Below are positions 6,504-13,456 of a stretch of 41,177 nt of DNA, one piece after another. The notes under the pieces were generated by a model. It worked only from the letters and a program-made list of their open reading frames with translations. It was not told the DNA's origin and ran no database searches. Position numbers and translations under genes: made by a program. Numbering within the stretch: position 1 is the first letter of the stretch; every line of letters begins with the position of its first letter. Source of the DNA: Thermodesulfovibrionales bacterium. GTDB taxonomy: Bacteria; Nitrospirota; Thermodesulfovibrionia; Thermodesulfovibrionales; SM23-35. Where the stretch lies: the NCBI GenBank assembly GCA_031082155.1, contig JAVHLL010000006.1:64952-106128 (forward strand), written 5' to 3'.

Positions 6504-8306
6504 TTAATTGAACCTATAATGTTTATCGGCTATTTTATCTTGCAATTCAATTAATTCCTTTTTCTTATGCTGGAGTTGTTCAGAGTCATCTTTCCTCTCC
6601 CTGAACTCTACAATATCCTTTGGTAAGAGTTTACTATTCCTGACCAAGAATTTAGCACTTTCGAAAAGAATCGTAGGAATAAATTCTATCGCCTTATCTG
6701 GAACGCTCTCACTATCAAAGAAGTTCACAGGATATCCATCTGCCAGCAGAGTTACAGCGTTACCAGAGCTTATTATTTCATACTTTACGCCAATGCCTGG
6801 AACATTAAGAACTTTATCAGTATTAATAAGGCTCATGAATTCAGAGTATTTTATCCCAAGCCTTTTTGAAGAAGCACTGACGAAATAACTGTTGTTTTGA
6901 AAAAAATTAATCGCGTCAACACCAGCCCATTCTCTACCGGTAGCTTCTATTATAATTCGACAATTTTTTATCAACTCCTCTGCAGTATCGGCGATATTGT
7001 ATCCCTCAGCTTTTGCAAAACTCAAATCAATTTTTTTGTCTGAAAAAATGGTGACATTTGCTCCCATGTCCCTGAGGGTTTTTACAATTCTGGAACCAGT
7101 GTTACCAAAACCCGCTACCCCAACCTTTTTCCCTGCAATTTCAAGATAGTCTTTACCTAATAATAGTGCAATATTATGGTAAACTGCTCTTCCAATCAAT
7201 GGACTTTCCAGCCGCAATTTGATGTCAGATCTTGCAACATCCATAATTGGAATACAGTAATTGCGCTTACATTTGAGAAGTTCTTTATAAAGCTCCTCAT
7301 CTTTCCAAATGCCATTAGCAGTTTGTTCAACAGCTCCGACAAAATGTTCTGAACATTCATAGTATTCCTTATGCAAGATTGGAACAGCATATCCTCCATC
7401 TTCAATAATTAAAATTTGCTTGCCTGTCTCCATAGCAAGATCAATGGCTTGTAACATTGTTAGCCTTACTTGATCATCAAAAGGATAAGTTTGAGGTATT
7501 GTCAAATTTTTATAATTGCTGAGTTTCAGATATTTGACTGTCTTATCCTTAGTTGAATAGGGAATTCCTATGATAAAAATATTGGATTTATCAGCTTTGT
7601 TTTGCTCAAGAGCATCAACTAAATGAATAAAATCGCTCAATAAATGTTGAATAAGGATAATTATATATTCGGAAAAATCTACTTTGTCATTGTCTGCAAA
7701 AAAATGTAAGGTTGAAAGTGTTTTTGCTGTTGAAAGTACAAGGAGTCTTATTCTAACGGGATTGTTTGTGTCAAGATCAATATCATTGAAGATGATTGAA
7801 TCGGATGTGATGAAATAATCCTTATTTTTTTCTGCCTTGCGATCTCCAATATGAAAAAAATATGGTCTATTTTCTATAGGAATGCCTTGAATTATTAGTT
7901 TGTATCTGGTTTTTTCAGGAAAGGTAAATGTAAAAAAACTATCGTCAATCGAAGAGACAAAATTTTTCCACTTGCAACGAATCTGTATTTCTAATTTTTT
8001 TCCAGGCTCTACCTCTCCTGAATAATTAATTCGTACTATCTTTGAATAGTTTTCATAATCTTCTTTAAATGAACCTGGGTGAGTTATCGAATTAATGCTT
8101 ACTGTAAAATTTTCACAGGTAGAGAAAAAAGCAATATCGATTTTTTTAAAATCGACAGGAAAACTCTTGAGTCCTTCATTAACATAGGTTATGGTTCTGA
8201 CACAATCGGCATCCTTTAGGTGTAGGAAATATTCATCTTTAATGGATACCGAATATTTGATTTCATCAATCGGAGTCTGGGTAATCTTTAGTGGTGATTC
8301 AGACAT
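6504..8306 (-). CDS. S-adenosylhomocysteine-hydrolase-like protein with novel N-terminal domain
   Basis: A 600-residue protein. Residues about 285-560 follow the SAH hydrolase order: IIEDGGYAV (D303, cf. DDGGD), VGAVEQTANG (cf. SEETTTG), PIMDVARSDIKLRLESPLIG, the NAD Rossmann loop GVAGFGNTGS (G399, G401, G404), IIEATG, and LLADGYPVNF (cf. LLAEGRLVNL). The catalytic Lys is kept (K363) but the Asp, Asn and Cys that follow it in true SAH hydrolases align with Glu, Ser and Gly. Residues 1-200 are strand-rich, perhaps a beta-sandwich, and not recognised. The C-terminal 35 residues are a charged helix. An NAD-dependent redox-type reaction on a nucleoside-like ligand, or binding only, is inferred. 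Confidence 0.72.
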   Translation of the reverse strand: MSESPLKITQTPIDEIKYSVSIKDEYFLHLKDADCVRTITYVNEGLKSFPVDFKKIDIAFFSTCENFTVSINSITHPGSFKEDYENYSKIVRINYSGEVEPGKKLEIQIRCKWKNFVSSIDDSFFTFTFPEKTRYKLIIQGIPIENRPYFFHIGDRKAEKNKDYFITSDSIIFNDIDLDTNNPVRIRLLVLSTAKTLSTLHFFADNDKVDFSEYIIILIQHLLSDFIHLVDALEQNKADKSNIFIIGIPYSTKDKTVKYLKLSNYKNLTIPQTYPFDDQVRLTMLQAIDLAMETGKQILIIEDGGYAVPILHKEYYECSEHFVGAVEQTANGIWKDEELYKELLKCKRNYCIPIMDVARSDIKLRLESPLIGRAVYHNIALLLGKDYLEIAGKKVGVAGFGNTGSRIVKTLRDMGANVTIFSDKKIDLSFAKAEGYNIADTAEELIKNCRIIIEATGREWAGVDAINFFQNNSYFVSASSKRLGIKYSEFMSLINTDKVLNVPGIGVKYEIISSGNAVTLLADGYPVNFFDSESVPDKAIEFIPTILFESAKFLVRNSKLLPKDIVEFRERKDDSEQLQHKKKELIELQDKIADKHYRFN

Positions 8307-8317
8307 CAGATGCGAAC

Positions 8318-9004
8318 TCAGTAGACAGAAGTAGAGGAACTTCCACCGAAATCTACCAACTGCATGATAAATCTATCTTCTATCCCTGTTTTATAGTGCT
8401 CTTTTAACTCCGAGCCCTTCTTTTCACGTATCGTTTTGGCGGTATAGATTGACAAAAGTTCTATACCTTTTCGCCCCAAGTTCACAGTCGCACCCTGATC
8501 CCTATCAATAACAACTAAAGCATAAGGTACTTTGGCGCCGAGATCCCAGACTTTTTCTGCCGCTTCGAAAATGGTCCAACCTATTGTTGCAACATCACTG
8601 AGTATTATCACCCGGTCGTCTTTATTTAGCGAGCCCTTAATGGTACCTCGTAGCAGACGCTTTTTAGATCTAATTATTATCATTTCCTTCTCGATCAGTG
8701 TTCCGAGCGTAGATCTAATCGAGATTAAACCAACAGGCCCAGCACCACCTTTTTCAATAAAGGCGACTTTATTAAATTCATGACTTTTTGATAATTGATT
8801 GATTTTATCTGCAAGAAGTTTAGCTAAAGCTGTCGCATTATTTTTATTTTCCATTAAGTAGCTATCTATATCAAAATAATGCGCGCTGGGTAGACCACCT
8901 ATAAGCGTATACTCACTATTCCGTAAGCTCAATCCAGCAATTTTTAGACAAAGAGAGGCTTCCTCAGGGTCATCCCAATTACATAACTCTTGTTTATAAA
9001 ACAC
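8318..9004 (-). CDS. Orotate phosphoribosyltransferase-like protein
   Basis: A 228-residue type I phosphoribosyltransferase. Starts with GTG at 9004, supported by an AAAGGAGG ribosome binding site. The hood and N-terminus (EYTLIGGLPSAHYFDIDSYL) resemble PyrE (cf. 'F.L.SG..S.yY.dl'), and IIRSKKRLLRG occupies the catalytic flexible loop. The PRPP loop is degenerate: VIILSDVATIG (S136-D137 instead of Glu/Asp-Asp, and Ile where a Thr is usual). OPRT makes OMP from orotate and PRPP; with OMPDC-like genes next door the substrate may be a related base, or catalysis may be weak. It lies 18 bases after the unknown 134-residue gene. Confidence 0.72.
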   Translation of the reverse strand: MFYKQELCNWDDPEEASLCLKIAGLSLRNSEYTLIGGLPSAHYFDIDSYLMENKNNATALAKLLADKINQLSKSHEFNKVAFIEKGGAGPVGLISIRSTLGTLIEKEMIIIRSKKRLLRGTIKGSLNKDDRVIILSDVATIGWTIFEAAEKVWDLGAKVPYALVVIDRDQGATVNLGRKGIELLSIYTAKTIREKKGSELKEHYKTGIEDRFIMQLVDFGGSSSTSVY

Positions 9005-9022
9005 TTAGCCCTCCTTTCTAAT

Positions 9023-9427
9023 TTAAGAACTCACCATTGTTTTATTTAAGAAATTGATGCTATCAGCATAGTTGCTTACCAAAGCAGATAAATTATCCAA
9101 CAATCTCTGCGCATTATTCTCTTCACCACATTCTCTCCCTATCTTAGTCAATATTTCTGAAATCTTGTTATACAAAGAAATCCTTTCCTTATGCAATTGC
9201 AAATCATAGGGAGTATCTCCTCCAAGGTTCAAAAAAATATCATCAATAAAAGAACAAATGAAAAAACAAATAAATCGGTCTTTGTTATGCTGAGACTCAA
9301 GAAAAATTCGCGAGCAAAAATGGCGTAATTTACGTAAAGCTGTTATATTAGGATGCATTGGATCCGCTTCTAAAGAAGCTTTGAGCTCATCGGCCGCCAT
9401 AATTATATTGTCATAAATACTTTCCAT
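9023..9427 (-). CDS. Unrecognised helical protein, first gene of the OMPDC operon
   Basis: A 134-residue protein that looks wholly alpha-helical, with a hydrophobic, aromatic central stretch (DRFICFFICSFIDDIFL) and three cysteines. I do not recognise the family. It is the promoter-proximal gene of the leftward eight-gene operon, 18 bases before the OPRT-like gene. Its ribosome binding site is weak (AGAG). It could be a small regulatory or complex subunit; no function can be assigned. Confidence 0.65.
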   Translation of the reverse strand: MESIYDNIIMAADELKASLEADPMHPNITALRKLRHFCSRIFLESQHNKDRFICFFICSFIDDIFLNLGGDTPYDLQLHKERISLYNKISEILTKIGRECGEENNAQRLLDNLSALVSNYADSINFLNKTMVSS

Positions 9428-9511
9428 GCTATCAATTTACTCTACAAAATAAAAAAGAGCTATATTTTAGAGTATGTTCGATAAAGTAGTCAAATGCAAA
9501 GATTGACTGTG

Positions 9512-9709
9512 TCATGGAAAAACTTCCTCGTGATTTTTCCCGAGTGCTTTTGCGACTTTTAACTGAGTATGCCTTCTTGTTGACAAGCCATTTTCCATCT
9601 TAGATATTGTCTGATATGCAACGCCTGCAGCTCGTGCAAGTTCAGCGATAGACCAAGGCTTGGCCTCTCTAAATTCTCTTACTCTATTTCTTCCTGTTTC
9701 CTTAACCAT
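9512..9709 (-). CDS. Xre-family regulator (Cro/CI helix-turn-helix)
   Basis: A 65-residue single-domain regulator: WSIAELARAAGVAYQTISKMENG is the helix-turn-helix, followed by TQLKVAKALGKNHEEVF, the standard fourth and fifth helices. It stands 84 bases ahead of the eight-gene operon in the same direction and downstream of the AT-rich palindrome at 9770-9803. Likely represses itself and perhaps the operon (inference from position). Confidence 0.9.
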   Translation of the reverse strand: MVKETGRNRVREFREAKPWSIAELARAAGVAYQTISKMENGLSTRRHTQLKVAKALGKNHEEVFP

Positions 9710-9742
9710 GCTTAATATTAATTTTTAAAACTATCTTTTAAT

Positions 9743-9771
9743 TGTTTATCATAAATTTAATTAAATGTCAA
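9743..9771 (-). promoter_or_regulatory. Promoter candidate for the Xre regulator
   Basis: On the minus strand, TTGACA (9771-9766) is followed after 17 bases by TAAACA (9748-9743). The -35 box is perfect; the -10 box is weak. The -35 box overlaps the arm of the 13-bp inverted repeat by two bases, suited to repression. Confidence 0.5.
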
Positions 9772-9803
9772 TATAAATTAATTAATATTGATTAATTTAT
9801 ATT
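9770..9803. promoter_or_regulatory. Perfect 13-bp inverted repeat, probable operator
   Basis: AATATAAATTAAT (9770-9782) and its exact complement ATTAATTTATATT (9791-9803) flank an eight-base spacer. It abuts and overlaps the -35 box of the Xre gene. Likely the binding site of that regulator. No T-tract after a GC stem, so not a terminator. Confidence 0.6.
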
Positions 9804-10060
9804 TGGAGCTTCGGACTATGAGTTGCGCTGAAATTATCGATTATCGACAAGTAGTTAAAGTATAGACTTCTATGTGCTATTGAGATCATTCGTATCATAC
9901 ATACAAATAATCCTTCGGACTGTAACAAGTCAGGTCAATTTTCCACAAACTTAGGAAAAGAAATCTTAAATCATCTGATTTACCTAATCATTAATCCCTC
10001 TTTTGATACCCCGTAAATATTTTTTGAGAATCTTGCAGCTGAAACAAAAAAAATTGTCTT

Positions 10061-10084
10061 CTCAATGCATTTATACATTAGAGG
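10061..10084 (+). promoter_or_regulatory. Shared island motif, copy c
   Basis: CTCAATGCATTTATACAT followed by TAGAGG, pointing toward the integrase. It matches copy b (1926-1949) in length and in both conserved blocks, and copy a (46-70) in the core. Confidence 0.45.
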
Positions 10085-10131
10085 AGGTTAAAGCCTCGGT
10101 GTGATAAATGGTGAAAAGGAGGGGTGAAGTA

Positions 10132-10164
10132 ATGGTAAACTATAACTGTATTTTCAAGCCTTAA
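10132..10164 (+). CDS. Possible ten-codon leader peptide before the integrase
   Basis: ATG at 10132 reads MVNYNCIFKP and stops; an AGGAGGGG ribosome binding site stands seven bases ahead, stronger than most in the window. An in-frame ATG at 10108 would give 18 residues. It lies between the shared motif and the integrase. It may be a translated leader that tunes integrase expression, or a chance frame. Confidence 0.3.
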   Translation: MVNYNCIFKP

Positions 10165-10210
10165 TTGGTCCCTTAATGCCTCAAAGAGGCAGGAAAGGAG
10201 GATAGTTTAG

Positions 10211-11329
10211 ATGGGACTATTTAAGCGAAAGAAGAATGGCAAATTCACGAATGTATGGTGGATGTGTTTTACGGCGGACAGTGTTCAGCACCGGAAGAGC
10301 ACCGGCACAAGTAATAAGAAATCAGCGCAAAAGATACTGAACAAGATTGAGACACAAATTGCAGAGGGGAAATGGCTCGACATCGATACTGCAAAGTTCC
10401 ATGACTTTGACGAGTTGATGCAAAGGTACCTTAATGAACATTCGAAGATCAATAAAGCCGCCTCTACATATGAGAAAGATCTCAGCATGAAAGCTAACCT
10501 CGAAGAAACCTTTAAGGGGATGCCCCTCGATAAGATTACAAGCAATGCAATTGTGTCCTACAAGAACAAGAGGCTCACAGAAGGCGTTGCGCAAAACACA
10601 GTCAAAAACGAGCTTGGGATGCTCAGAAATGCTTTGAACATTGCCCAACATATCTGGAAGTGGATTAGAGAGAACCCTTTTTCAGGATTGAAATTGGGGC
10701 TCAAGGCAAATGAGATCGACCGCTGGCTGAATCCTGAGGAAGAAAAACTTCTTCTCACGGCTGCTGAAGACAAATTGTTCGGGACACTTCCTGACATCAT
10801 TCTTTTGGACCTTCATACTGGTTTGTCGCAAGAGGAAATCCTGAACTTGAAGTGGTCTCAAATCGACCTTACCAGCAAAACCCTGAGAACCACACGGAAA
10901 AAGACAAAGAAAAAGGATAGGCCTACTCGTATCATCCCTCTCAATGCGGCTGCAGTCGAGATTCTCACGCGCAGAGCAAAGGTTCGGTCGCTGTCAGGTT
11001 ATGTATTCTTCAATACAGCGGGCAATAAGATTGATGCCGGGAAATTGAAAAAGACATTTAAAAAAGCACGTGAAGACTCAGGTATTGCCTCTTTTCGCTT
11101 CCACGACCTTAGGCATACTTTTGCAACCAGGCTTGCTCAGAGAGGCGTCGACCTCTACAAGATTGCAAAACTGCTGGGGCACGAAGACATATCAACGACT
11201 CAGCGGTACGCTCATCATTGCTCCGAGTCTCTCAGGGATGGCGTTGAGATCCTCGATAATAAGGCGACGTCAGTGCTTGAAGAAAAGCCCGCAACATTGC
11301 GTGAAAAGAGGAAAAGAAAGAAAGGGTGA
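10211..11329 (+). CDS. int: Tyrosine recombinase / integrase with atypical Arg-I position
   Basis: A 372-residue tyrosine integrase: arm-binding N-terminus (1-55), SAM-like core-binding domain (about 65-155), catalytic domain (about 170-345). H298 and R301 (FHDLRHTF), H324 (LLGHEDIS) and the nucleophile Y333 (RYAHH) are in place. The first catalytic Arg is missing: the usual TGLRxxEI reads TGLSQEEI, with S206 (TCG codon). Arg-I is normally essential. GGAGG ribosome binding site upstream. It adjoins the 3' end of tRNA-Arg, the standard layout of a tRNA-integrated element. The last 25 residues are a basic tail. Confidence 0.93.
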   Translation: MGLFKRKKNGKFTNVWWMCFTADSVQHRKSTGTSNKKSAQKILNKIETQIAEGKWLDIDTAKFHDFDELMQRYLNEHSKINKAASTYEKDLSMKANLEETFKGMPLDKITSNAIVSYKNKRLTEGVAQNTVKNELGMLRNALNIAQHIWKWIRENPFSGLKLGLKANEIDRWLNPEEEKLLLTAAEDKLFGTLPDIILLDLHTGLSQEEILNLKWSQIDLTSKTLRTTRKKTKKKDRPTRIIPLNAAAVEILTRRAKVRSLSGYVFFNTAGNKIDAGKLKKTFKKAREDSGIASFRFHDLRHTFATRLAQRGVDLYKIAKLLGHEDISTTQRYAHHCSESLRDGVEILDNKATSVLEEKPATLREKRKRKKG

Positions 11330-11334
11330 ATGAA

Positions 11335-11356
11335 TTTTATCACACTTTTATCACAC
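11335..11356 (+). repeat. Tandem 11-bp repeats, possible integrase arm sites
   Basis: TTTTATCACAC occurs twice without a gap (11335-11345 and 11346-11356) between the integrase stop and the tRNA, and its complement GTGTGATAAA lies before the integrase near 10099. Short direct repeats beside an attachment site are typical arm-type integrase sites. Confidence 0.45.
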
Positions 11357-11373
11357 CAGGGGGTTAAGGCAAT

Positions 11374-11413
11374 AATTGAGGAGTCATACCATCAATATAA
11401 CTCCTCGATTTTA
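11374..11413 (+). terminator. Hairpin after the integrase
   Basis: GAGGAGT (11378-11384) and ACTCCTC (11400-11406) form a seven-pair stem, extended by A-T pairs, with a 15-base loop, followed by GATTTTATT. It stands between the converging integrase and tRNA genes. A weak intrinsic terminator is likely. Confidence 0.5.
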
Positions 11414-11425
11414 TTAGGTAAAAGA

Positions 11426-11502
11426 TGGTACCCCCTGCAGGAATTGAACCTGCGGCACCAGGTTTAGGAAACCTGTGCTCTATCCGACTGAGCTAAGGGG
11501 GC
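11426..11502 (-). tRNA. tRNA-Arg (anticodon CCT)
   Basis: A full cloverleaf on the minus strand: acceptor GCCCCCT/AGGGGGT (first pair G-T), D-arm GCTC...GAGC, anticodon stem CAGGT/ACCTG with loop TTCCTAA, T-arm GCAGG-TTCAATT-CCTGC, discriminator A, encoded CCA at 11428-11426. The 3' end faces the integrase, so this gene is the probable insertion site of the element. It decodes AGG. Confidence 0.97.
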
Positions 11503-11521
11503 ACGCGGTGTGTGACTAAAT

Positions 11522-11527
11522 ATTATA
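11522..11527 (-). promoter_or_regulatory. -10 box of tRNA-Arg
   Basis: TATAAT on the minus strand, 20 bases before the tRNA 5' end. No convincing -35 box at the right distance. Confidence 0.45.
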
Positions 11528-11641
11528 CCTCAAAATGCTATAAAATGGGGTACCGACAGCAGTGGTCAAGCCTTAGGGAATATTCTGTTCATACAACCCT
11601 GGAACGGATTCGCCCTGCGCCTCAATCCGTGCCCCCGGCGG

Positions 11642-11764
11642 TCATAAATCAGCGCGAACAATAGATCTCATCCACAGAGTGCCGTCCTGAAGATTCTGTC
11701 TGATCTTCCAGAAACGCCAACCTACAAGGGGCATACAATAATCAGGCGCTTTAATTTCTTTCAC
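11642..11764 (-). CDS. Small reading frame B, 40 residues
   Basis: GTG at 11764 opens a 40-residue frame with the aromatic-rich segment MPLVGWRFWKIRQ and ends RADL. It overlaps the stop of the neighbouring frame (11761-11907) by four bases in another phase (GTGA). It may be a coupled small gene or the C-terminal half of that frame after a frameshift. There is no independent strong ribosome binding site. Not recognised. Confidence 0.35.
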   Translation of the reverse strand: MKEIKAPDYCMPLVGWRFWKIRQNLQDGTLWMRSIVRADL

Positions 11765-11907
11765 TTCTTCGATGGCTTCACCTTAACAGGCTGCAGTTCT
11801 TTTTTCTTCACAGGCTCCGGAACCTCCGGAATCACTCTTTTCGCGGGCAGCGGCTCTTTGAGAGGCTCTGCCACAACCGTTTTTTCGAATTCTCCTGTCT
11901 TGCCCAC
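11761..11907 (-). CDS. Small Pro/Lys-rich reading frame A, 48 residues
   Basis: A GTG at 11907 with an AAAGGAG ribosome binding site six bases upstream opens a 48-residue frame rich in Pro, Glu, Lys and Val (for example VIPEVPEPVKKKELQPVKV). The composition suggests a disordered linker rather than noise. It is followed by frame B with a four-base overlap. Function unknown. Between these frames and the tRNA promoter (11528-11641) I see nothing else. Confidence 0.45.
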   Translation of the reverse strand: MGKTGEFEKTVVAEPLKEPLPAKRVIPEVPEPVKKKELQPVKVKPSKK

Positions 11908-12252
11908 AAGAAACTCCTTTCTCTTCCTCTTTCCTTACTTTAATTTAACACAAAAAAACTTGTCATGCGTGCGGAGACTGCGTGGCACTCGCTTGCTACC
12001 TTATTCCTGCGTTCACTCTTTGCCTCCGTCACGATATTGTTGCTTTCTATTTCTTGAAAAAAGATTTGCGGCAATTATTTTCATACCCCTGCTTGTATCC
12101 GGAAGGTTTTTCCCTTATCATTAATGATATGAAAAGAGTTCCATATTTTCTGATTTATTGTCTAACCGGATTTCTGATTGTCGTACAGGGGTATGTAACT
12201 GGGAAACTCTTAGAAACGCTTCGGGCAGGATCAATTTGGGGAGCATTCCGAT

Positions 12253-12714
12253 ATGTCTAAGGAATTCACACAGAAAGAATTAGAAGACCTCATCACAGAG
12301 TTCATGAAGGCCCGTGCTACCTGTGTAATTGCTACCTGCTCCGACACCATGCCCCGCGCATCAACAGTGGAGTTCTTCCCCTCAGGACTGGCTGTCTATA
12401 TCCTTACCGAGGGGGGGAGAAAGCTTGAGAATATCAGGAAGAACCCCCAGGTATCCATAGCGGTCTCCGATGCATTCACGAACTGGGAGGGTTTGCGGGG
12501 TCTTCAGATTACCGGAGCTGCGGAGATTGGGACAAAAGGCTCGGAGATATTCCATGAAGGACTCGCAGCATACCGGAAAAGGAGAGGAAAACAGGATGCT
12601 GCACTGCCTGATTTCATGAGCGTTATTAAAGTGATCCCGATACAGATTGAATATATAGATACACGGCTTGCAAAGAGAGGGTATCCGATAAGGAATATCC
12701 TCTCCCTCATGTGA
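12253..12714 (+). CDS. PPOX-family (pyridoxamine 5'-phosphate oxidase-like) FMN-binding protein
   Basis: A 153-residue split-barrel protein. CVIATCSDTMPRASTVEFF and the segment IRKNPQVSIAVSD follow the PPOX pattern of FMN-binding strands. Such proteins reduce or sense small substrates with FMN or F420; the substrate is not evident. A GGGGAG ribosome binding site lies nine bases upstream. It converges with the nitroreductase gene, also an FMN protein. The 345 bases before it (11908-12252) hold a weak hydrophobic frame that I do not accept as a gene. Confidence 0.85.
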   Translation: MSKEFTQKELEDLITEFMKARATCVIATCSDTMPRASTVEFFPSGLAVYILTEGGRKLENIRKNPQVSIAVSDAFTNWEGLRGLQITGAAEIGTKGSEIFHEGLAAYRKRRGKQDAALPDFMSVIKVIPIQIEYIDTRLAKRGYPIRNILSLM

Positions 12715-12782
12715 TATTCGCCCAGACCGGGCTTTTCCTGAAACTGCACCTCTCATAGGGTGGAGAATGTTCTCACCCATTC

Positions 12783-13403
12783 TCAGTCCGCGATATATTT
12801 TACCTTTATCTCAACAGGGAGTTTCTGCGGACCCCGGGAGGACCGTTCTGCATAGCCCACGGGTACTACTGCCATGAATTCTCCCTGCGGTTCACCGAGA
12901 AAATCGAGGATGTCATCCTTGATCAGGAAAAGAATCCCGAGCCATACGGTTGCAAGGCCGATCGATGTTGCAGCAAGGAGCATGTTCTGAACTGCTGCGG
13001 CCGAACTCTGTATTTCCATGGTCCGGAAAAAATCATGGGCCATTTCCTTCTCGACCTTGAACAGGTTAGTCCCGTGCTTGATCAACTCACCCGTATTTGC
13101 CACACCGATTACCAGTGGCGCACTCATGATGCTCCGCGCAGCCATCCGGAGCAGGGTTGATGAAGGCTTGGGGAATACTGCCGATCTGGAGTTAACGAGA
13201 TGCGCCAGGTCCTCTTTCTTCCTCCCCCGCAGGACGAAAAACCTCCAAGGCTGCTGATTATGGGCAGAAGGGGCTTCATTTGCCGCCTTAAGCAGAATTC
13301 TCAGAATCTCGTCCGGGACATTCTGTTTTGTGAACGCCCTGATACTCCGCCTGCTTTCAATGATCCGCAGGGTTTCATTGTTCGACAAATCCTCATTGGG
13401 CAT
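12783..13403 (-). CDS. Nitroreductase-family flavoprotein
   Basis: A 206-residue FMN-dependent oxidoreductase. The N-terminal SRRSIRAFTKQNVPDEILR and EAPSAHNQQPWRFFVL are the standard FMN phosphate and ring contacts; AVQNMLLAATSIGLATVWLG is the dimer helix; the end (MAVVPVGYAE) closes the fold. It probably reduces nitro or quinone compounds with NAD(P)H. Full length for the family, soluble, single-gene unit read leftward. Confidence 0.93.
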   Translation of the reverse strand: MPNEDLSNNETLRIIESRRSIRAFTKQNVPDEILRILLKAANEAPSAHNQQPWRFFVLRGRKKEDLAHLVNSRSAVFPKPSSTLLRMAARSIMSAPLVIGVANTGELIKHGTNLFKVEKEMAHDFFRTMEIQSSAAAVQNMLLAATSIGLATVWLGILFLIKDDILDFLGEPQGEFMAVVPVGYAERSSRGPQKLPVEIKVKYIAD

Positions 13404-13456
13404 TGTACTTGTATTCCCACCTGGTCACAATATAAAAAAGTATCGACAGGATATCA

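Larger units (their letters stand above)
9804..10210. other. Control region between the Xre operon and the integrase
   Basis: About 400 bases without a long gene. It contains the shared island motif (10061-10084), a copy of the integrase-end repeat in inverted orientation (GTGTGATAAA, near 10099), a ten-codon reading frame with a strong ribosome binding site (10132-10164) and a small hairpin, GCCTC-AAA-GAGGC, just before the integrase ribosome binding site. The stretch 9805-10060 shows nothing I can name. Confidence 0.5.

Noticed and set aside
1-11425. Second copy of the tRNA-Arg 3' end as left attachment site
   Set aside because: I looked for the T-arm and acceptor sequence on both strands and did not find it in the window.
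12129-12260. 43-residue hydrophobic frame (MKRVPYFLIYCLTG...) overlapping the PPOX gene start
   Set aside because: No ribosome binding site and only one helix-like stretch; could be real but support is too weak to annotate.
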